A DNA stretch of 64,000 nt from Clostridiaceae bacterium (lineage in GTDB: Bacteria > Bacillota > Clostridia > Peptostreptococcales > Tindalliaceae). Within the stretch, counting starts at the first letter, position 1. The number at the start of each line of letters is the position of its first letter. The position numbers and the translations under genes were made by a program. The stretch is taken from assembly GCA_011390155.1 (NCBI GenBank), contig JAABSW010000012.1, positions 1 through 64,000 of the forward strand, given 5' to 3'. Positions 1 to 9,678 of the stretch are shown piece after piece. A model generated the notes under the pieces. The model worked only from the letters and a program-made list of their open reading frames with translations. It was not told where the DNA came from and made no database searches.

Positions 1-296
1 GGGTAACCAACTTGTGTTGCCAATGTGCCGAAGAACCCTTCGGCTACGCCAACACCTCAGCCACCTTTTTCTTTATAGCCTTTGAAAGCGTTTTCTTCTG
101 CCACTGCAGGGTCAACCTTTTCATAAGGCAGCGGCCAGGAATATGGTTCTGGTGCAGCACTCGCTGTGGTGGAAGAACAGGCTGTCAAGACTGTACCCAT
201 TGTACCGGCCATAGCCACCCCTGCCAATGTCACTCCGGCGCCTTTCAAAAAATCCTTACGTGATAACTGCTTTGTTTCCAATGTCTTCTTTTCCAT
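1..296 (-). CDS. Tat-type lipoprotein, split-Soret/C_GCAxxG-like redox protein, selenocysteine at codon 80 (partial, runs off left edge)
   Basis: The start at 296 is preceded by AGGAGG (305-310). Residues 12-35 form a Tat-like signal (SRKDFLKGAG) ending in a lipobox LTAC, so the mature protein should be a membrane-anchored extracytoplasmic lipoprotein. A W-P-x-P-Y-x-K-x-D-P segment, then KGYKEKGG, leads to UGA at 57-59. The same frame stays open afterwards to the window edge (GVGVAEGFFGTLATQVGY). From memory this layout matches split-Soret cytochrome / C_GCAxxG-type redox proteins, in which a conserved Cys stands where the UGA is. A 7-bp hairpin starts 13 nt after the UGA, as expected of a SECIS. 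I therefore read the UGA as Sec80. The C-terminal part, which would hold any heme or metal ligands, lies outside the window, so the family is tentative. Confidence 0.72.
12..56 (-). promoter_or_regulatory. Candidate bacterial SECIS element of the left-edge Sec protein
   Basis: Immediately 3' of the UGA (57-59) the minus strand folds into GCCGAAG-GGUU-CUUCGGC, a perfect 7-bp stem (38-44 pairs with 27-33) with a four-base loop starting GG. An outer UGUUG/CAACA pairing is also possible. The loop begins 20 nt after the UGA. This fits the general bacterial SECIS model: apical loop roughly 16-37 nt after UGA and a G in the first two loop bases. Confidence 0.7.
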
Positions 297-647
297 TACT
301 TCATCCTCCTTGCATATGTATTGTTAAAATTTATACTTATTACCCTAAAAATATACATCCAATCAAATCAATGGATATATATTTAACGATATGATCATAC
401 CATAAGCGTAATCACATATCAAGCTTTTTTATGATAGTATTTAATTGTTTTATCCTTTTTTTATAGTTGGTCCTCGTAATCATTGAAAATACACGTCAAA
501 TAATATTGCTTTCCAAGTGTTTCGCAGCCTATCAATTTTTATTATGATGTCCCCACTAAACTTAGACATAAAAAAACATGCTAAATTTGTATTCTCAGCA
601 TGTTTTTCTGACTACAATGTGTTATTTGCGTAACGGAGCACTTGTCT
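297..647. other. Intergenic region, 350 nt
   Basis: Holds the ribosome binding site (AGGAGG, 305-310) of the left-edge gene, AT-rich leader sequence in which its promoter must lie, and the terminator of the deacetylase gene (571-608). I see no further gene or recognisable RNA. Confidence 0.6.
571..608 (-). terminator. Rho-independent terminator of the deacetylase gene
   Basis: On the minus strand ACATGCT pairs with AGCATGT (597-603 with 576-582) and is followed by a run of T. Confidence 0.7.
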
Positions 648-1826
648 TCAATATACCACCATTTCATATCCACTCATGTCATCGGCTAGAAATTCCAATC
701 GGCTTTCAGGAATGGCGATGGTCTTTGGATCGCCGTCACTGATGTAACGGGGTCGGCCTCCAGATTCAAAAGTGGCCAGCCAGTCATACATGCCCACATT
801 ATCAACCTTTGTCTCACTGGCCCTGATTCTCCTTATTTTGTGGGGGCTAAAATCTTTATGAAAAGGTGAGTGATAAGGGTCCCAGCCCACCTCCAGCACA
901 GCTTTGTTGTTGTAGGCTACACCCTCATGTTCTCCGGCAATCACGTAGGGAGCCACCCCTTCATCCTTTGGCCTTGATCCGAAGGGAAGGGAAAAGGTAT
1001 TGACAATGTAATCTTCCACGTGACGGTCCACCAACATTTGCACACGAGCCAGTTCCTGTTGCAGTCGTTCTGCACTGGCGTCGCCCAAGTGCAGGTGGGT
1101 TTCGGTGTGGTTGCCAATGTCCATACCGTGATCCACCAGGTAATTCAGTTTAAACTCCACCCAGTCTGCCTGAGCAAAGGGTGTGCCACCGTTGATGAAG
1201 AATGTGGCATGGGGTCTAAAATCAGGGTGTTCTTCATAAAAGGTCATGAGAACCCCCACAGCACTGTCTGGGTCGATAATCCATTCGCCAGATTCATCTT
1301 CTATCATGCTGAAGTTATTGTCATTGCCATCGTCGAAGGTGAGTACCACAGGGGTTGTTCCTGCCGGCACGTTGATGTGACCTCTTGCGTAATCGATGAG
1401 GCGTATAGGCCGAAAGTTTTGTTCGTAGAGCACTTCCAGATCACCTCGAAAATTTTCGGGTGTTCTTGACCATTCTTCTTCCGGTTCTTTAACATGATGG
1501 TACATCAGCACCATCACCTGTCCCAGTTCGTTGGCCTGTACCTGGGCAGGATCCATTCGCTCATACGAAGGCTCTTGTGTTAATCCAGGGTTTTCTTCCA
1601 CTTCTTCAGGGTTATCTCCGTCCATTTCATCATTCTCTGGTGGTTCATTCTCTTCTTCCTGCGTCAAAACCACCTCTTGGGGGGCATCATTGTTAATGAC
1701 CTCTTCTTCACCTTCAGAAGCTGCAGAGCACCCTGTGACCAGCAACAATAACAGCAACATCAAGGCTGCTGTTATTGAAATTGAATATTTCCATTTTTTT
1801 TGATTGTTGTTTCTGATAATATTCAT
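648..1826 (-). CDS. Polysaccharide deacetylase family lipoprotein
   Basis: A 392-residue protein. The N-terminus is a lipoprotein signal with lipobox VTGC (about residue 33), followed by a Glu/Asp/Pro-rich acidic linker to about residue 90. The rest is a NodB-type (carbohydrate esterase 4) fold: LTFDDGNDNN holds the catalytic Asp and metal-binding Asp, HATFFINGG follows, and HTETHLHL carries the two metal-binding His. By family it would remove N- or O-acetyl groups from cell-wall or other extracellular polysaccharide on the outside of the membrane. It has its own terminator and is followed by nothing obviously linked, so the substrate is unknown. Confidence 0.88.
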   Translation of the reverse strand: MNIIRNNNQKKWKYSISITAALMLLLLLLVTGCSAASEGEEEVINNDAPQEVVLTQEEENEPPENDEMDGDNPEEVEENPGLTQEPSYERMDPAQVQANELGQVMVLMYHHVKEPEEEWSRTPENFRGDLEVLYEQNFRPIRLIDYARGHINVPAGTTPVVLTFDDGNDNNFSMIEDESGEWIIDPDSAVGVLMTFYEEHPDFRPHATFFINGGTPFAQADWVEFKLNYLVDHGMDIGNHTETHLHLGDASAERLQQELARVQMLVDRHVEDYIVNTFSLPFGSRPKDEGVAPYVIAGEHEGVAYNNKAVLEVGWDPYHSPFHKDFSPHKIRRIRASETKVDNVGMYDWLATFESGGRPRYISDGDPKTIAIPESRLEFLADDMSGYEMVVY

Positions 1827-1907
1827 GAAAAATCATCTCCAGCATCATGGTTGTTTACCGGCAGCGTAATGGGTGGCCGGTGGTTTACTGATAAACTGTT
1901 GTCATTA

Positions 1908-2711
1908 TCACTTTGTTTTCGTTTCTTTTTTATTATTACCCCAGGGACAGACCCTGAAACAGATCCCACAAACAGCACCACGTCCGATATGCTGGTACTG
2001 CTTTTTCATATGGTGACTACACAGTGCAGGCTCCACCAGGGCTTCCCGTTCCAAACCAGGCACCCAATTGATGTTGCCCGCCAAGGCTCCGACGGGACAG
2101 GCGTCTGCACAAATGCGGCAGTCGTTACAACTGCTTTCTGTAACTGGGTCATTGACATACAGGGGCATGTCTGTGAGGATTGTCACCAAACGCACTCTGG
2201 CCCCATATGCCGGGGTGACAAGGCAGCTGTTCTTACCAATCCATCCCAGACCAGCCCTGGTGGCGGCCATGCGGTGAGGAAACCGTCCCCGGTACTGCTG
2301 GTCTTTCTCATTGAGGCTCTGGGAGGCTGGAATAGCCATGGCGCTGTACCCCCACCGCTGGATTTGCAGCATTCCCCTTGCCGCCAGCTGGTCCAACATT
2401 GTGTTAACAGTGCGGTAATGATGAAAATAGGTTTGGGTAGGTCCCTTGTCTTCTGTGATTTCATCAACAATACGACCTGACAGATGGATGACAACACTTA
2501 CCGCCTGTGTCAGGTCTTTCAGAGAGGCAGGCAACAGCCCGCTGACATCTCCCACTCCCACCAGGTCTGCCCCTGCTTTTTTCAGAAGCTTTGTCAGTTT
2601 TTTTTGCTTTATGTTGATATCATTCAATACATCAGTACCAATGGATCCTGCTGGCTTATTCATTCTTTCATTTTCACTATTCAGTTCTAAGATTTTTTCG
2701 TCATCTGTCAC
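1908..2711 (-). CDS. QueG-like double 4Fe-4S cluster protein
   Basis: About 267 residues, shorter than true epoxyqueuosine reductase QueG (about 350-380). The C-terminal third has two ferredoxin-type motifs, CNDCRICADACP and CGICFRVCPWG, and a further Cys in LCSHHMK. The middle (GRFPHRMAATRAGLGWIGKN) resembles the QueG cobalamin-binding region. I place the start at a GTG (2711) because it overlaps the folC stop as GTGA and has a GGAAGGA site just upstream; the longer frame to 2774 lies inside folC and the ATG at 2663 lacks a good site. Translational coupling puts it in the valS-folC operon. It is probably a redox protein of the epoxyqueuosine reductase superfamily; whether it acts on queuosine tRNA is uncertain. 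Confidence 0.8.
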   Translation of the reverse strand: MTDDEKILELNSENERMNKPAGSIGTDVLNDINIKQKKLTKLLKKAGADLVGVGDVSGLLPASLKDLTQAVSVVIHLSGRIVDEITEDKGPTQTYFHHYRTVNTMLDQLAARGMLQIQRWGYSAMAIPASQSLNEKDQQYRGRFPHRMAATRAGLGWIGKNSCLVTPAYGARVRLVTILTDMPLYVNDPVTESSCNDCRICADACPVGALAGNINWVPGLEREALVEPALCSHHMKKQYQHIGRGAVCGICFRVCPWGNNKKETKTK

Positions 2712-4024
2712 ACTTTTCTTCCTTCCAATATCCAGTGCCTCACACTGCCCAGCATATACAAAGAACCTGCACAAATAACGGCACCCTGTTCCGGTGTTAC
2801 TGCCAATGCTTCCTCCACGGCTTTTTCAATGTTCGGCTCAACAACCACTTTTTCCATTTGCTGGCCAAAGGTTTCGATAATGAGTCCACCCAGTTTATCC
2901 GGGTCCATGGCACGGGGGTTATCCGGTTTTGTGACCACCACACGGTGCACATAGGGAAGAATGATACGCAGGAACCCACGCACGTCTTTATCAGCCATCA
3001 TGCCGGTGAGAAGTGTCACCGACTGCTCTGGGAGCAACATGTGTATGCTCTTGGCAAGGGTCCTGGCCCCTGCCAGGTTATGGGCGCCATCCAGTATAAA
3101 GAGGGGATCCTGCTGTAAAATTTCCAGCCTTCCCATCCAATGAACCGTTGCCAACCCTTTACGAAGGGCTTCTTCCGGGATGGACAATAATTGTTTCTCT
3201 TCCAGCACCTGCAACACCATCAGTGCGACGAGACAGTTGTCCACCTGGTGGAGGCCTGGCAGGGACACCTTAATTCTTTCATAATGCCGACCACCCAAAA
3301 CCGCTGAAAAAACCTGTCCATGGAGGCTGCTTTCGTGCACTTCCAACTCTTCAGCAATGCCTCTCACCAGTGGTGCTTCCAAAGCTTCAGCTTTTTCTAC
3401 AATGACTTTCAGGGCTTCCGGATCCTGTTGACCCACCACCACAGAACAATGGGCTTTGATAATGCCTGCTTTTTCACCGGCAATGGCTGCCAGTGTGTTG
3501 CCCAGGTATTCCATGTGATCATAATCAACGGGTGTGATCACTGCTGCCAGAGGCTGGTCGATGACATTGGTGGAGTCACCGCGGCCTCCCAGGCCCACTT
3601 CCAACACCAGGATGTCCACCTGTTCCCGGGCATAATACAAGAAACCAATGGCTGTCACCACTTCAAATTCTGTAGGGTGGGTCAGCCCCTCCGACAACAT
3701 GGCGTCCACTGCCTCTTTCACTTCCGCTGTCAAATCGGCCAGGGCATCGTCAGAAATCATCTCTTCGCCGATGCGGATCCTCTCATTAAACCGTTGGATG
3801 TAAGGAGAAGTGTAGAGTCCGGTTTTATACCCTGCTGTGGTCAACACGGATTGCAGCATGGAACAAACGGAACCTTTACCGTTTGTTCCTGCCACATGAA
3901 TGACTTTCAGGTTTTTCTCCGGATTACCCAGTCTTTTCAACAGGGTTTTAATATTGTCCAGTCCCAGCTTGCTGCCAAATTTATAGGTGCCGTGGATGTA
4001 TTCCAGGGCTTCTTCATAATTCAT
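2708..4024 (-). CDS. folC: Folylpolyglutamate synthase / dihydrofolate synthase
   Basis: A 438-residue Mur-ligase-family enzyme. The ATP-binding loop AGTNGKGSVCSML is at about residues 46-58. ITPVDYDHMEYLGNTL and the C-terminal ligase domain with DGAHNLAG follow, all typical of FolC. It adds glutamate to dihydropteroate and/or folates in the cytoplasm, which retains folate cofactors in the cell. GAGGAGG precedes the ATG. It follows valS by 34 nt and is translationally coupled to the iron-sulfur gene after it, so the three form one operon read from the valS T-box. The length is normal for the family. Confidence 0.95.
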   Translation of the reverse strand: MNYEEALEYIHGTYKFGSKLGLDNIKTLLKRLGNPEKNLKVIHVAGTNGKGSVCSMLQSVLTTAGYKTGLYTSPYIQRFNERIRIGEEMISDDALADLTAEVKEAVDAMLSEGLTHPTEFEVVTAIGFLYYAREQVDILVLEVGLGGRGDSTNVIDQPLAAVITPVDYDHMEYLGNTLAAIAGEKAGIIKAHCSVVVGQQDPEALKVIVEKAEALEAPLVRGIAEELEVHESSLHGQVFSAVLGGRHYERIKVSLPGLHQVDNCLVALMVLQVLEEKQLLSIPEEALRKGLATVHWMGRLEILQQDPLFILDGAHNLAGARTLAKSIHMLLPEQSVTLLTGMMADKDVRGFLRIILPYVHRVVVTKPDNPRAMDPDKLGGLIIETFGQQMEKVVVEPNIEKAVEEALAVTPEQGAVICAGSLYMLGSVRHWILEGRKV

Positions 4025-4058
4025 GGGGGCACGTGCCTCCTCTAATCTAATTTTGATG

Positions 4059-6707
4059 TTAGGCTTTTAATTCCTCAATTCGTTTTTCAAGGGTCACTAA
4101 CATGTCCTGGAATTCGTCTTTTTTCGCTTTTTCTTCCTCCACCAGCTTAGTAGGGGCCTTTTTCAAAAACCCTTCATTGGCCAGTTTGCCCTCCACCCGT
4201 TTGATTTCAGAAAGAGCTTTTTCTTTCTCTTTTTCCAATCGCTGGATTTCTTTCTCGATATCGATAAGTTCCGCCAGTGGAATGTAGAGCTCTGCCCCGG
4301 GAATGATGGTGGAAACTGCCAACTCCGGTACTTCTTCAAATTTCTCCAGAAAGGTAACCTCTGCAATCCCCGCCAGGCTTTTTAGGTAGGGGGTTCCCAT
4401 GGTGATGACTTCCCGGCTTTCTTCCGTATGTGCCATCACCTGCAAGGCTGCCTTGACACTGTGGGGTACGTTCATCTCTGCCCGGATGTTGCGGATATTA
4501 CGAATGGCTGTCATCAGATGTTCCATGCGGGTTTCCATGTCTGGCTTCAGTGCTTTTTCCCGTGCCTGGGGCCAGGAAGCCACCATAATACTGCCTTCTG
4601 CACTGGGCAGGGTTTGCCAGATTTCTTCCGTGATAAAGGGCATGAAGGGATGGAGCAGACGCAGGATGCCTTTTAACACTTCTGTCAGCACCACCTGGGC
4701 GGTTTGACGTGGTTCCACCTGGTCGCCGTAAAGCCGTGTCTTGGTCATCTCAATGTACCAGTCGCAATATTCGTTCCAAGTGAACTCATAGACTTTTTGC
4801 AACGCCAGGCCCAGTTCAAATTTATCCAGGTTGGCGGTTACCTCCAAGCGGGTACGCTCCATCCGCGAAAGAATCCATTCATCTTCCAGGGCCAGGTTTC
4901 CTGCCATCTCTTCCATTGTGGGCATCTCTTCCTCCAAGTTCATAAGAACAAAACGGGTGGCGTTCCACAGTTTATTGGCGAAGTTCCGTGCAGATTCCAG
5001 TTTTTCCTGGCTGAAGCGCAGGTCGCTTCCAGGACTGTTGCCATGGATCAGGGTGTACCGCAGGGCGTCAGCACCAAATTCGTCGATCACTTGCAGGGGG
5101 TCAACCCCATTCCCGAGAGACTTACTCATTTTTCGTCCCTGTGCATCCCGTACCAATCCATGGATCAGCACGTGTTTGAAAGGTATTTCTTCCAAATGCT
5201 CCAGGCTGGAGAACACCATGCGGATGACCCAGAAGAAAATAATATCATAACCTGTCACCAAAACATCAGTGGGATGAAAGTATTTCAGTTCCGGGGTCTC
5301 TTCCGGCCATCCCAGGGTGGAAAAAGTCCACAGGGCGGAGCTGAACCATGTGTCCAGAGCATCTTCGTCCTGGCGAAGTTTTGTTCCGCCGCAGTCCGGG
5401 CATATTTCCGGGACAGTACGCTGTACGGTGATGTGGCCGCAATCATCGCAATAATAAGCAGGGATTCTGTGACCCCACCACAGCTGCCGTGAGATGCACC
5501 AGTCACGTATATTATCCAGCCAATGGAAATAGGTTTTGTCAAAACGTTCCGGCACAATTTTAATGGACCCGTCCTTTACCGCTTTGATAGCAGGCTCGGC
5601 CAGGGGTTCCATGTGAACAAACCATTGCTCTGAAGTAAGGGGTTCCACGGCGGTGTGGCAGCGGTAACAATGTCCGACGCTGTGGTTTCGTTCCTTGGTG
5701 GAGACCAGGAGGCCTCGTTCATCAAGGTCTTTGACAATCTGCTTTCGGCATTCGTAGCGGGTCATGCCCACATAAGGACCCCCCAGTTCATTGATGGTGG
5801 CATCGTCGTTCATGACACGGATCTGTGGCAGGTTGTGGCGCTGTCCCACTTCAAAGTCGTTGGGGTCATGTGCCGGCGTAATTTTAACAGCCCCTGTGCC
5901 AAATTCCGGGTCCACATAGGTATCTGCCACAATGGGAATCTCCCGGTTCAGGAAAGGAAGGACGGCGATTTTACCAATAAGGTGGCTGTAACGTTCATCC
6001 TCCGGATGAACCGCCACAGCGGTGTCACCAAGTATGGTTTCCGGACGGGTGGTGGCCACTTCAATGTATAGGTCTTCGTCTTTAATCGGGTATTTTACAT
6101 GCCAAAAGTTACCCATTTTTTCTTCGTGTTCCACTTCTGCGTCGGAAAGCGAGGTTTTGCAATCTGGGCACCAGTTGATGATTCGGTTTCCACGGTAAAT
6201 CAAACCCTTTTCATACAGGCGCACAAAGACTTCTGTAACGGCTTTGTTACAACCTTCGTCCATGGTGAACCGTTCCCGTTCCCAGTCACAGGAACTGCCC
6301 AGTTGCTGCATCTGTTCCACAATGCGGCGGCCATAGGTGTCGCGCCAGGCCCAGGCTTCGTCCATAAACTTTTCACGACCCAATTCCTTCTTGGAGATAC
6401 CCTTTTCTTTCTTCACCTTTTCAACCACTTTTACTTCTGTGGCAATGCTGGCATGGTCGGTACCCGGCATCCACAGAGCTTCATAACCGCTCATACGCTT
6501 GTAACGGATGAGAATGTCCTGTATGGTCTGGTCCAGGGCATGGCCCAGGTGAAGGGCGCCGGTGATGTTGGGTGGTGGCAGCATAATGGTAAAAGGCTCT
6601 TTTTCCTCGTTGACTTCAGCGTGGAAATAGTTTTTGTCCAGCCAGTTCTGATACACCTTTTTTTCAAATTCCTTTGGGTCGTAATTTTTGGGCAGTTGGT
6701 TCAGCAT
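4059..6707 (-). CDS. valS: Valyl-tRNA synthetase
   Basis: An 882-residue class Ia aminoacyl-tRNA synthetase, full length for the bacterial family. The HIGH-type motif is HLGHAL (about residue 53) after PPPNITGA, and the KMSKS motif is KMSKSLGNG (about residue 525). The CP1 editing domain lies between them, and the C-terminus is a Lys/Glu-rich coiled coil typical of ValS tRNA-binding arms. It charges tRNA-Val in the cytoplasm and hydrolyses mischarged Thr-tRNA-Val. Transcription passes a T-box leader (6745-7035), so expression should rise when tRNA-Val is uncharged. folC and the QueG-like gene follow in the same operon. Confidence 0.98.
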   Translation of the reverse strand: MLNQLPKNYDPKEFEKKVYQNWLDKNYFHAEVNEEKEPFTIMLPPPNITGALHLGHALDQTIQDILIRYKRMSGYEALWMPGTDHASIATEVKVVEKVKKEKGISKKELGREKFMDEAWAWRDTYGRRIVEQMQQLGSSCDWERERFTMDEGCNKAVTEVFVRLYEKGLIYRGNRIINWCPDCKTSLSDAEVEHEEKMGNFWHVKYPIKDEDLYIEVATTRPETILGDTAVAVHPEDERYSHLIGKIAVLPFLNREIPIVADTYVDPEFGTGAVKITPAHDPNDFEVGQRHNLPQIRVMNDDATINELGGPYVGMTRYECRKQIVKDLDERGLLVSTKERNHSVGHCYRCHTAVEPLTSEQWFVHMEPLAEPAIKAVKDGSIKIVPERFDKTYFHWLDNIRDWCISRQLWWGHRIPAYYCDDCGHITVQRTVPEICPDCGGTKLRQDEDALDTWFSSALWTFSTLGWPEETPELKYFHPTDVLVTGYDIIFFWVIRMVFSSLEHLEEIPFKHVLIHGLVRDAQGRKMSKSLGNGVDPLQVIDEFGADALRYTLIHGNSPGSDLRFSQEKLESARNFANKLWNATRFVLMNLEEEMPTMEEMAGNLALEDEWILSRMERTRLEVTANLDKFELGLALQKVYEFTWNEYCDWYIEMTKTRLYGDQVEPRQTAQVVLTEVLKGILRLLHPFMPFITEEIWQTLPSAEGSIMVASWPQAREKALKPDMETRMEHLMTAIRNIRNIRAEMNVPHSVKAALQVMAHTEESREVITMGTPYLKSLAGIAEVTFLEKFEEVPELAVSTIIPGAELYIPLAELIDIEKEIQRLEKEKEKALSEIKRVEGKLANEGFLKKAPTKLVEEEKAKKDEFQDMLVTLEKRIEELKA

Positions 6708-6744
6708 ACAGGTTCCTCCCTCGTATCATTTTGTTTACCTTAAA

Positions 6745-7035
6745 GACATCAAAAAACCCTTCCATCCTGTATAAGGACGAAAGGGTATCGCGGTACCACC
6801 TTACTTTCGGCAGTCACCCGGGGTGATGCCGACACTCAAACAGGGTAACGGCCTGTACCGTCTGAATGTACGCATCAGCACCAGTGTCAACGGGTGCAGA
6901 CTTCCATTCAAAAGCTCAGAAGCTACCTTCAGCAATCAGGGTTCCGAAAAGCCTTACAGCCGGGGGCTTTTCTCTCTGGGGATCTGCTCTGCCTACTCCT
7001 CTTCATCGTTGCTTGATGTATGGGGCTTTCTTTGG
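6745..7035 (-). promoter_or_regulatory. T-box leader of valS
   Basis: The minus strand contains the antiterminator consensus AAGGTGGTACCGCG (around 6790-6803), a terminator hairpin with T-run just before valS, and an upstream Stem I with the GAGGAGTAGGCAGAGC (AGUA/S-turn) segment. The likely specifier is GUA (Val) at 6924-6926 in the sequence GAAGGUAGCUUCUGAG. This is a transcription-attenuation T-box that senses uncharged tRNA-Val. The specifier choice was made by eye. Confidence 0.93.
6751..6787 (-). terminator. Intrinsic terminator of the valS T-box
   Basis: ACCCTTTCGTCC and GGATGGAAGGGT pair on the minus strand, followed by six T. It is mutually exclusive with the antiterminator formed by the GGTGGTACC segment. 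Confidence 0.88.
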
Positions 7036-7038
7036 TTC

Positions 7039-7066
7039 ATTATATCGTACTGAACAGTTTTGTCAA
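7039..7066 (-). promoter_or_regulatory. Sigma-A promoter of the valS operon
   Basis: Minus strand TTGACA (7061-7066), 16-bp spacer, TATAAT (7039-7044). Both boxes match consensus exactly. It lies directly downstream of the decarboxylase stop codon. Confidence 0.88.
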
Positions 7067-7072
7067 TACAGA

Positions 7073-8581
7073 TTATCCAATGTGTTGGGTTTCCACCGCT
7101 TGCAAATGGTGATGATTGACCACCCGAATGGTTTTTACTTCAGGGTCTTCTGTTCCCTGAATCCACAATCCCGCAGCCCGCTGGGATTCAATGTATTGCA
7201 CAATGTCTTCCGTAATCATTTCACCTGGGCACAGCACCGGTATTCCCGGTGGGTAGGCCATGAGAAATTCAGCACTGATATTGCCAATACTGTCAACAAG
7301 GGCTATGGATGTGGTGTCGCAATGCATGGCGTCCCGGGGTGACAGCATCAACAGGGGAATGCGGGGCATTTCCATAAAAGCCTCTTCCGGGTCATGCAGT
7401 GTGATGGTGTTACCATAGGTGGCGCTGATGGCCTCCAGGGCTTCCACCAAGGCGTCCAATTGTTCCTGGGTATTGCCCATAGACAGGGTGCATAGCACAT
7501 TGTACAGGTCAGATAACTCTGGCTGAATAAAGTATTCCTTCGCCAGGATCTTCTCCAGCTGCTGACCGGAAAGGCCCAGCTCCCGGCAGGTGATGGTCAG
7601 CTTGGCCGGGTCAAAACCGTAAAAACCCGGGCGTCCCATTATTTCTTCCCCAAAACAGCTGAACCCTTTGATACCATTAATACGCTGCCGCGCCTGACGG
7701 GCCAGGGCCAGAGTTTGGTCCATCAACTCTTTCCCCTCGGTTGCCATCTGCCGCCTGGCAACGTCAAGGGATGCCAGCAAAATATAGGAGGGGCTGGTGG
7801 TGTGAAGCAGGTTCATGGCTGCCTGCACCCGTCTGGGGTTCACCAACCCTTCCCGCACGTGAAGCATGGAGCTTTGGGTGAGAGATCCAATGATTTTATG
7901 GGTGCTCTGGGCAGAAATATCGGCTCCAGCTTCCATTGCGGAAACCGGTAAAGTTTCATGAAAACATAAATGGGGGCCATGGGCTTCGTCCACCATGAGA
8001 GGGATGCCGTGGTTATGGACTACTTCCACAATGGCTTCCAAATTCGCTGCAACACCAAAGTAAGTGGGATTGATCACCAGTACCGCTTTTGCATCCGGGT
8101 GCTGCTCCAGAGCCTTCTGTATGGTTTCAGGGGTCACATTCAGGGCCGTGCCTGTGAGGGCGTCCAATGCTGGCTGCACGTAAACAGGCACAGCTCCGCT
8201 GAGGGCTAAGCCCCCCGTAACAGATTTGTGCACGTTTCTGGGAATGATTACTTTTTCCCCTTCCCGCAGTACACTGAGGATCATAGCCTGTATGGCACCG
8301 GAAGTGCCATGGACACCAAAAAAGGTGTGGTCAGCATGAAAGGCTTCTGCTGCCAAGGCCTGTGCCTTAGCAATGGGGCCTGATGGATGATGCAGGCTGT
8401 CCACCTGCTCAAAGACGGTGACATCTATGCTCATGGCATTGACTCCAATAAAATCGCGAAACTGTCTGTCCATCCCCTGGCCTTTTTTATGGCCTGGCAC
8501 ATGGAAAGGTATGGTTTCATTGTTTACATAGGTTAATAGGGCATCAAACAGGGGGGTTTCATATTGGTTCAACTTTTTCAA
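7073..8581 (-). CDS. PLP-dependent Orn/Lys/Arg decarboxylase family protein
   Basis: About 502 residues, the short Gram-positive form (compare SpeA/Cad and YaaO types). FHVPGHKKG near the N-terminus, GTSGAIQAMI, VDEAHGPH and the PLP-lysine motif STHKIIGSLTQSS are all present. The C-terminal decarboxylase domain ends with PPGIPVLCPGE. The enzyme would decarboxylate arginine, lysine or ornithine to a polyamine precursor in the cytoplasm; which substrate is not decidable from sequence. I choose a TTG start at 8581 (AGGCAGGA upstream). An ATG at 8602 is in frame but has no ribosome binding site. Confidence 0.9.
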   Translation of the reverse strand: MKKLNQYETPLFDALLTYVNNETIPFHVPGHKKGQGMDRQFRDFIGVNAMSIDVTVFEQVDSLHHPSGPIAKAQALAAEAFHADHTFFGVHGTSGAIQAMILSVLREGEKVIIPRNVHKSVTGGLALSGAVPVYVQPALDALTGTALNVTPETIQKALEQHPDAKAVLVINPTYFGVAANLEAIVEVVHNHGIPLMVDEAHGPHLCFHETLPVSAMEAGADISAQSTHKIIGSLTQSSMLHVREGLVNPRRVQAAMNLLHTTSPSYILLASLDVARRQMATEGKELMDQTLALARQARQRINGIKGFSCFGEEIMGRPGFYGFDPAKLTITCRELGLSGQQLEKILAKEYFIQPELSDLYNVLCTLSMGNTQEQLDALVEALEAISATYGNTITLHDPEEAFMEMPRIPLLMLSPRDAMHCDTTSIALVDSIGNISAEFLMAYPPGIPVLCPGEMITEDIVQYIESQRAAGLWIQGTEDPEVKTIRVVNHHHLQAVETQHIG

Positions 8582-8828
8582 CGGAGCATTCCTGCCTTTC
8601 ATTCATATCAAAAATAGTAAATGCATATGCTCCTAAATATACGCTGTTTTACACAAAATAGCAACGATTATTTTCATTTTCGAGAAAACATCTTACAAAT
8701 GAGACGTAATAATCTTTTCATTATTGCGCATTGCTGCGTATTATTGATTTATGGGTTGAACGAGAGACATACGGGTATGAATATGTTAGTGATCGTTTAG
8801 TAGTATTCCAAGATTATTGAGGAGGATT

Positions 8829-9587
8829 ATGATGCGTTTTAAAGACAAAGTAGTACTTATTACAGGAGCCGCAGGAGGAATTGGATCTGCAACCGCCAAG
8901 CGATTTGCTTCTGAAGGGGCAAAAATCGTTTTGGTAGACATGGATCAAGAAGGGTCTGAAAAAGCAGCGAAGAAACTCAACCTGAATGCTGAGGATTATT
9001 TAGTGGTGAAAGCCGATGTAACCAAGGAAGAAGATGTGAAAAACTATGTAAAAGAAGCCAAAGATCGTTTCGGAAAAATTGACGTGTTTTTCAACAATGC
9101 CGGTATCGAAGCCAAATATGAAAGTATTATGGAGACAGACAGCGATGCCATGGAAATGGTACTGGATGTGAACTTAAAAGGAGTTTATTACGGTCTGAAA
9201 CATGTGCTAAAGGTGATGACGGAACAGGGCTCGGGAAGTATTATTAACACCTCTTCGACAGCAGGCTTGCTCGGTTTTCCCAACATGGCCCCATATGTGG
9301 CTTCAAAACATGCGGTCATTGGGCTGACAAAAACAGCAGCCTTAGAAGTGGCGGCTAAAAAAGTACGGGTTAACGCCATTTGCCCCGCACCGGTAGACAC
9401 CGACATGATGGAGGATATTGAGGAAGCAAGCGGTATGGAACAAGAAGATTTTAACGTGGCGATCCCTCTGGGACGTTACGCAAAAGCCAAGGAAATTGCA
9501 GCCTTGGTGGCCTTCTTGGGGTCCGATGATGCCTCCTATATTACAGGTAGTGCCTATACCATTGACGGAGCCATGACCAGCGGTTAA
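8829..9587 (+). CDS. SDR-family oxidoreductase
   Basis: About 252 residues. The Rossmann motif TGAAGGIG at the N-terminus, NNAG (about residue 90), the catalytic Ser (INTSS) and YVASK with catalytic Tyr and Lys give a classical short-chain dehydrogenase/reductase. VDMD after the second strand has an acidic residue, which usually means NAD(H) preference. Close relatives are annotated as 3-oxoacyl-ACP reductase or glucose dehydrogenase; the substrate cannot be named here. GAGGAGG at 8819-8825 precedes ATGATG, and the second ATG (8832) is equally possible. It is a single-gene unit on the plus strand with its own terminator. Confidence 0.9.
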   Translation: MMRFKDKVVLITGAAGGIGSATAKRFASEGAKIVLVDMDQEGSEKAAKKLNLNAEDYLVVKADVTKEEDVKNYVKEAKDRFGKIDVFFNNAGIEAKYESIMETDSDAMEMVLDVNLKGVYYGLKHVLKVMTEQGSGSIINTSSTAGLLGFPNMAPYVASKHAVIGLTKTAALEVAAKKVRVNAICPAPVDTDMMEDIEEASGMEQEDFNVAIPLGRYAKAKEIAALVAFLGSDDASYITGSAYTIDGAMTSG

Positions 9588-9614
9588 GTTCATTATTAAT
9601 AGGAGATATTAAAC

Positions 9615-9666
9615 AACAGTCAAACTTCCTGCATTTTACGCAGAAGTCTGGCTGTTGATATTTTTT
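9615..9666 (+). terminator. Terminator after the SDR gene
   Basis: AACAGTCAAACTTCCTGC pairs imperfectly with GCAGAAGTCTGGCTGTT, followed by a T-rich run. It lies between convergent genes and could work in both directions. Confidence 0.8.
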
Positions 9667-9678
9667 GGTGTAATTGGT

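Noticed and set aside
1020-1469. Plus-strand reading frame over the deacetylase gene
   Set aside because: It is antisense to a well-supported gene with full NodB motifs and shows no ribosome binding site or family similarity.
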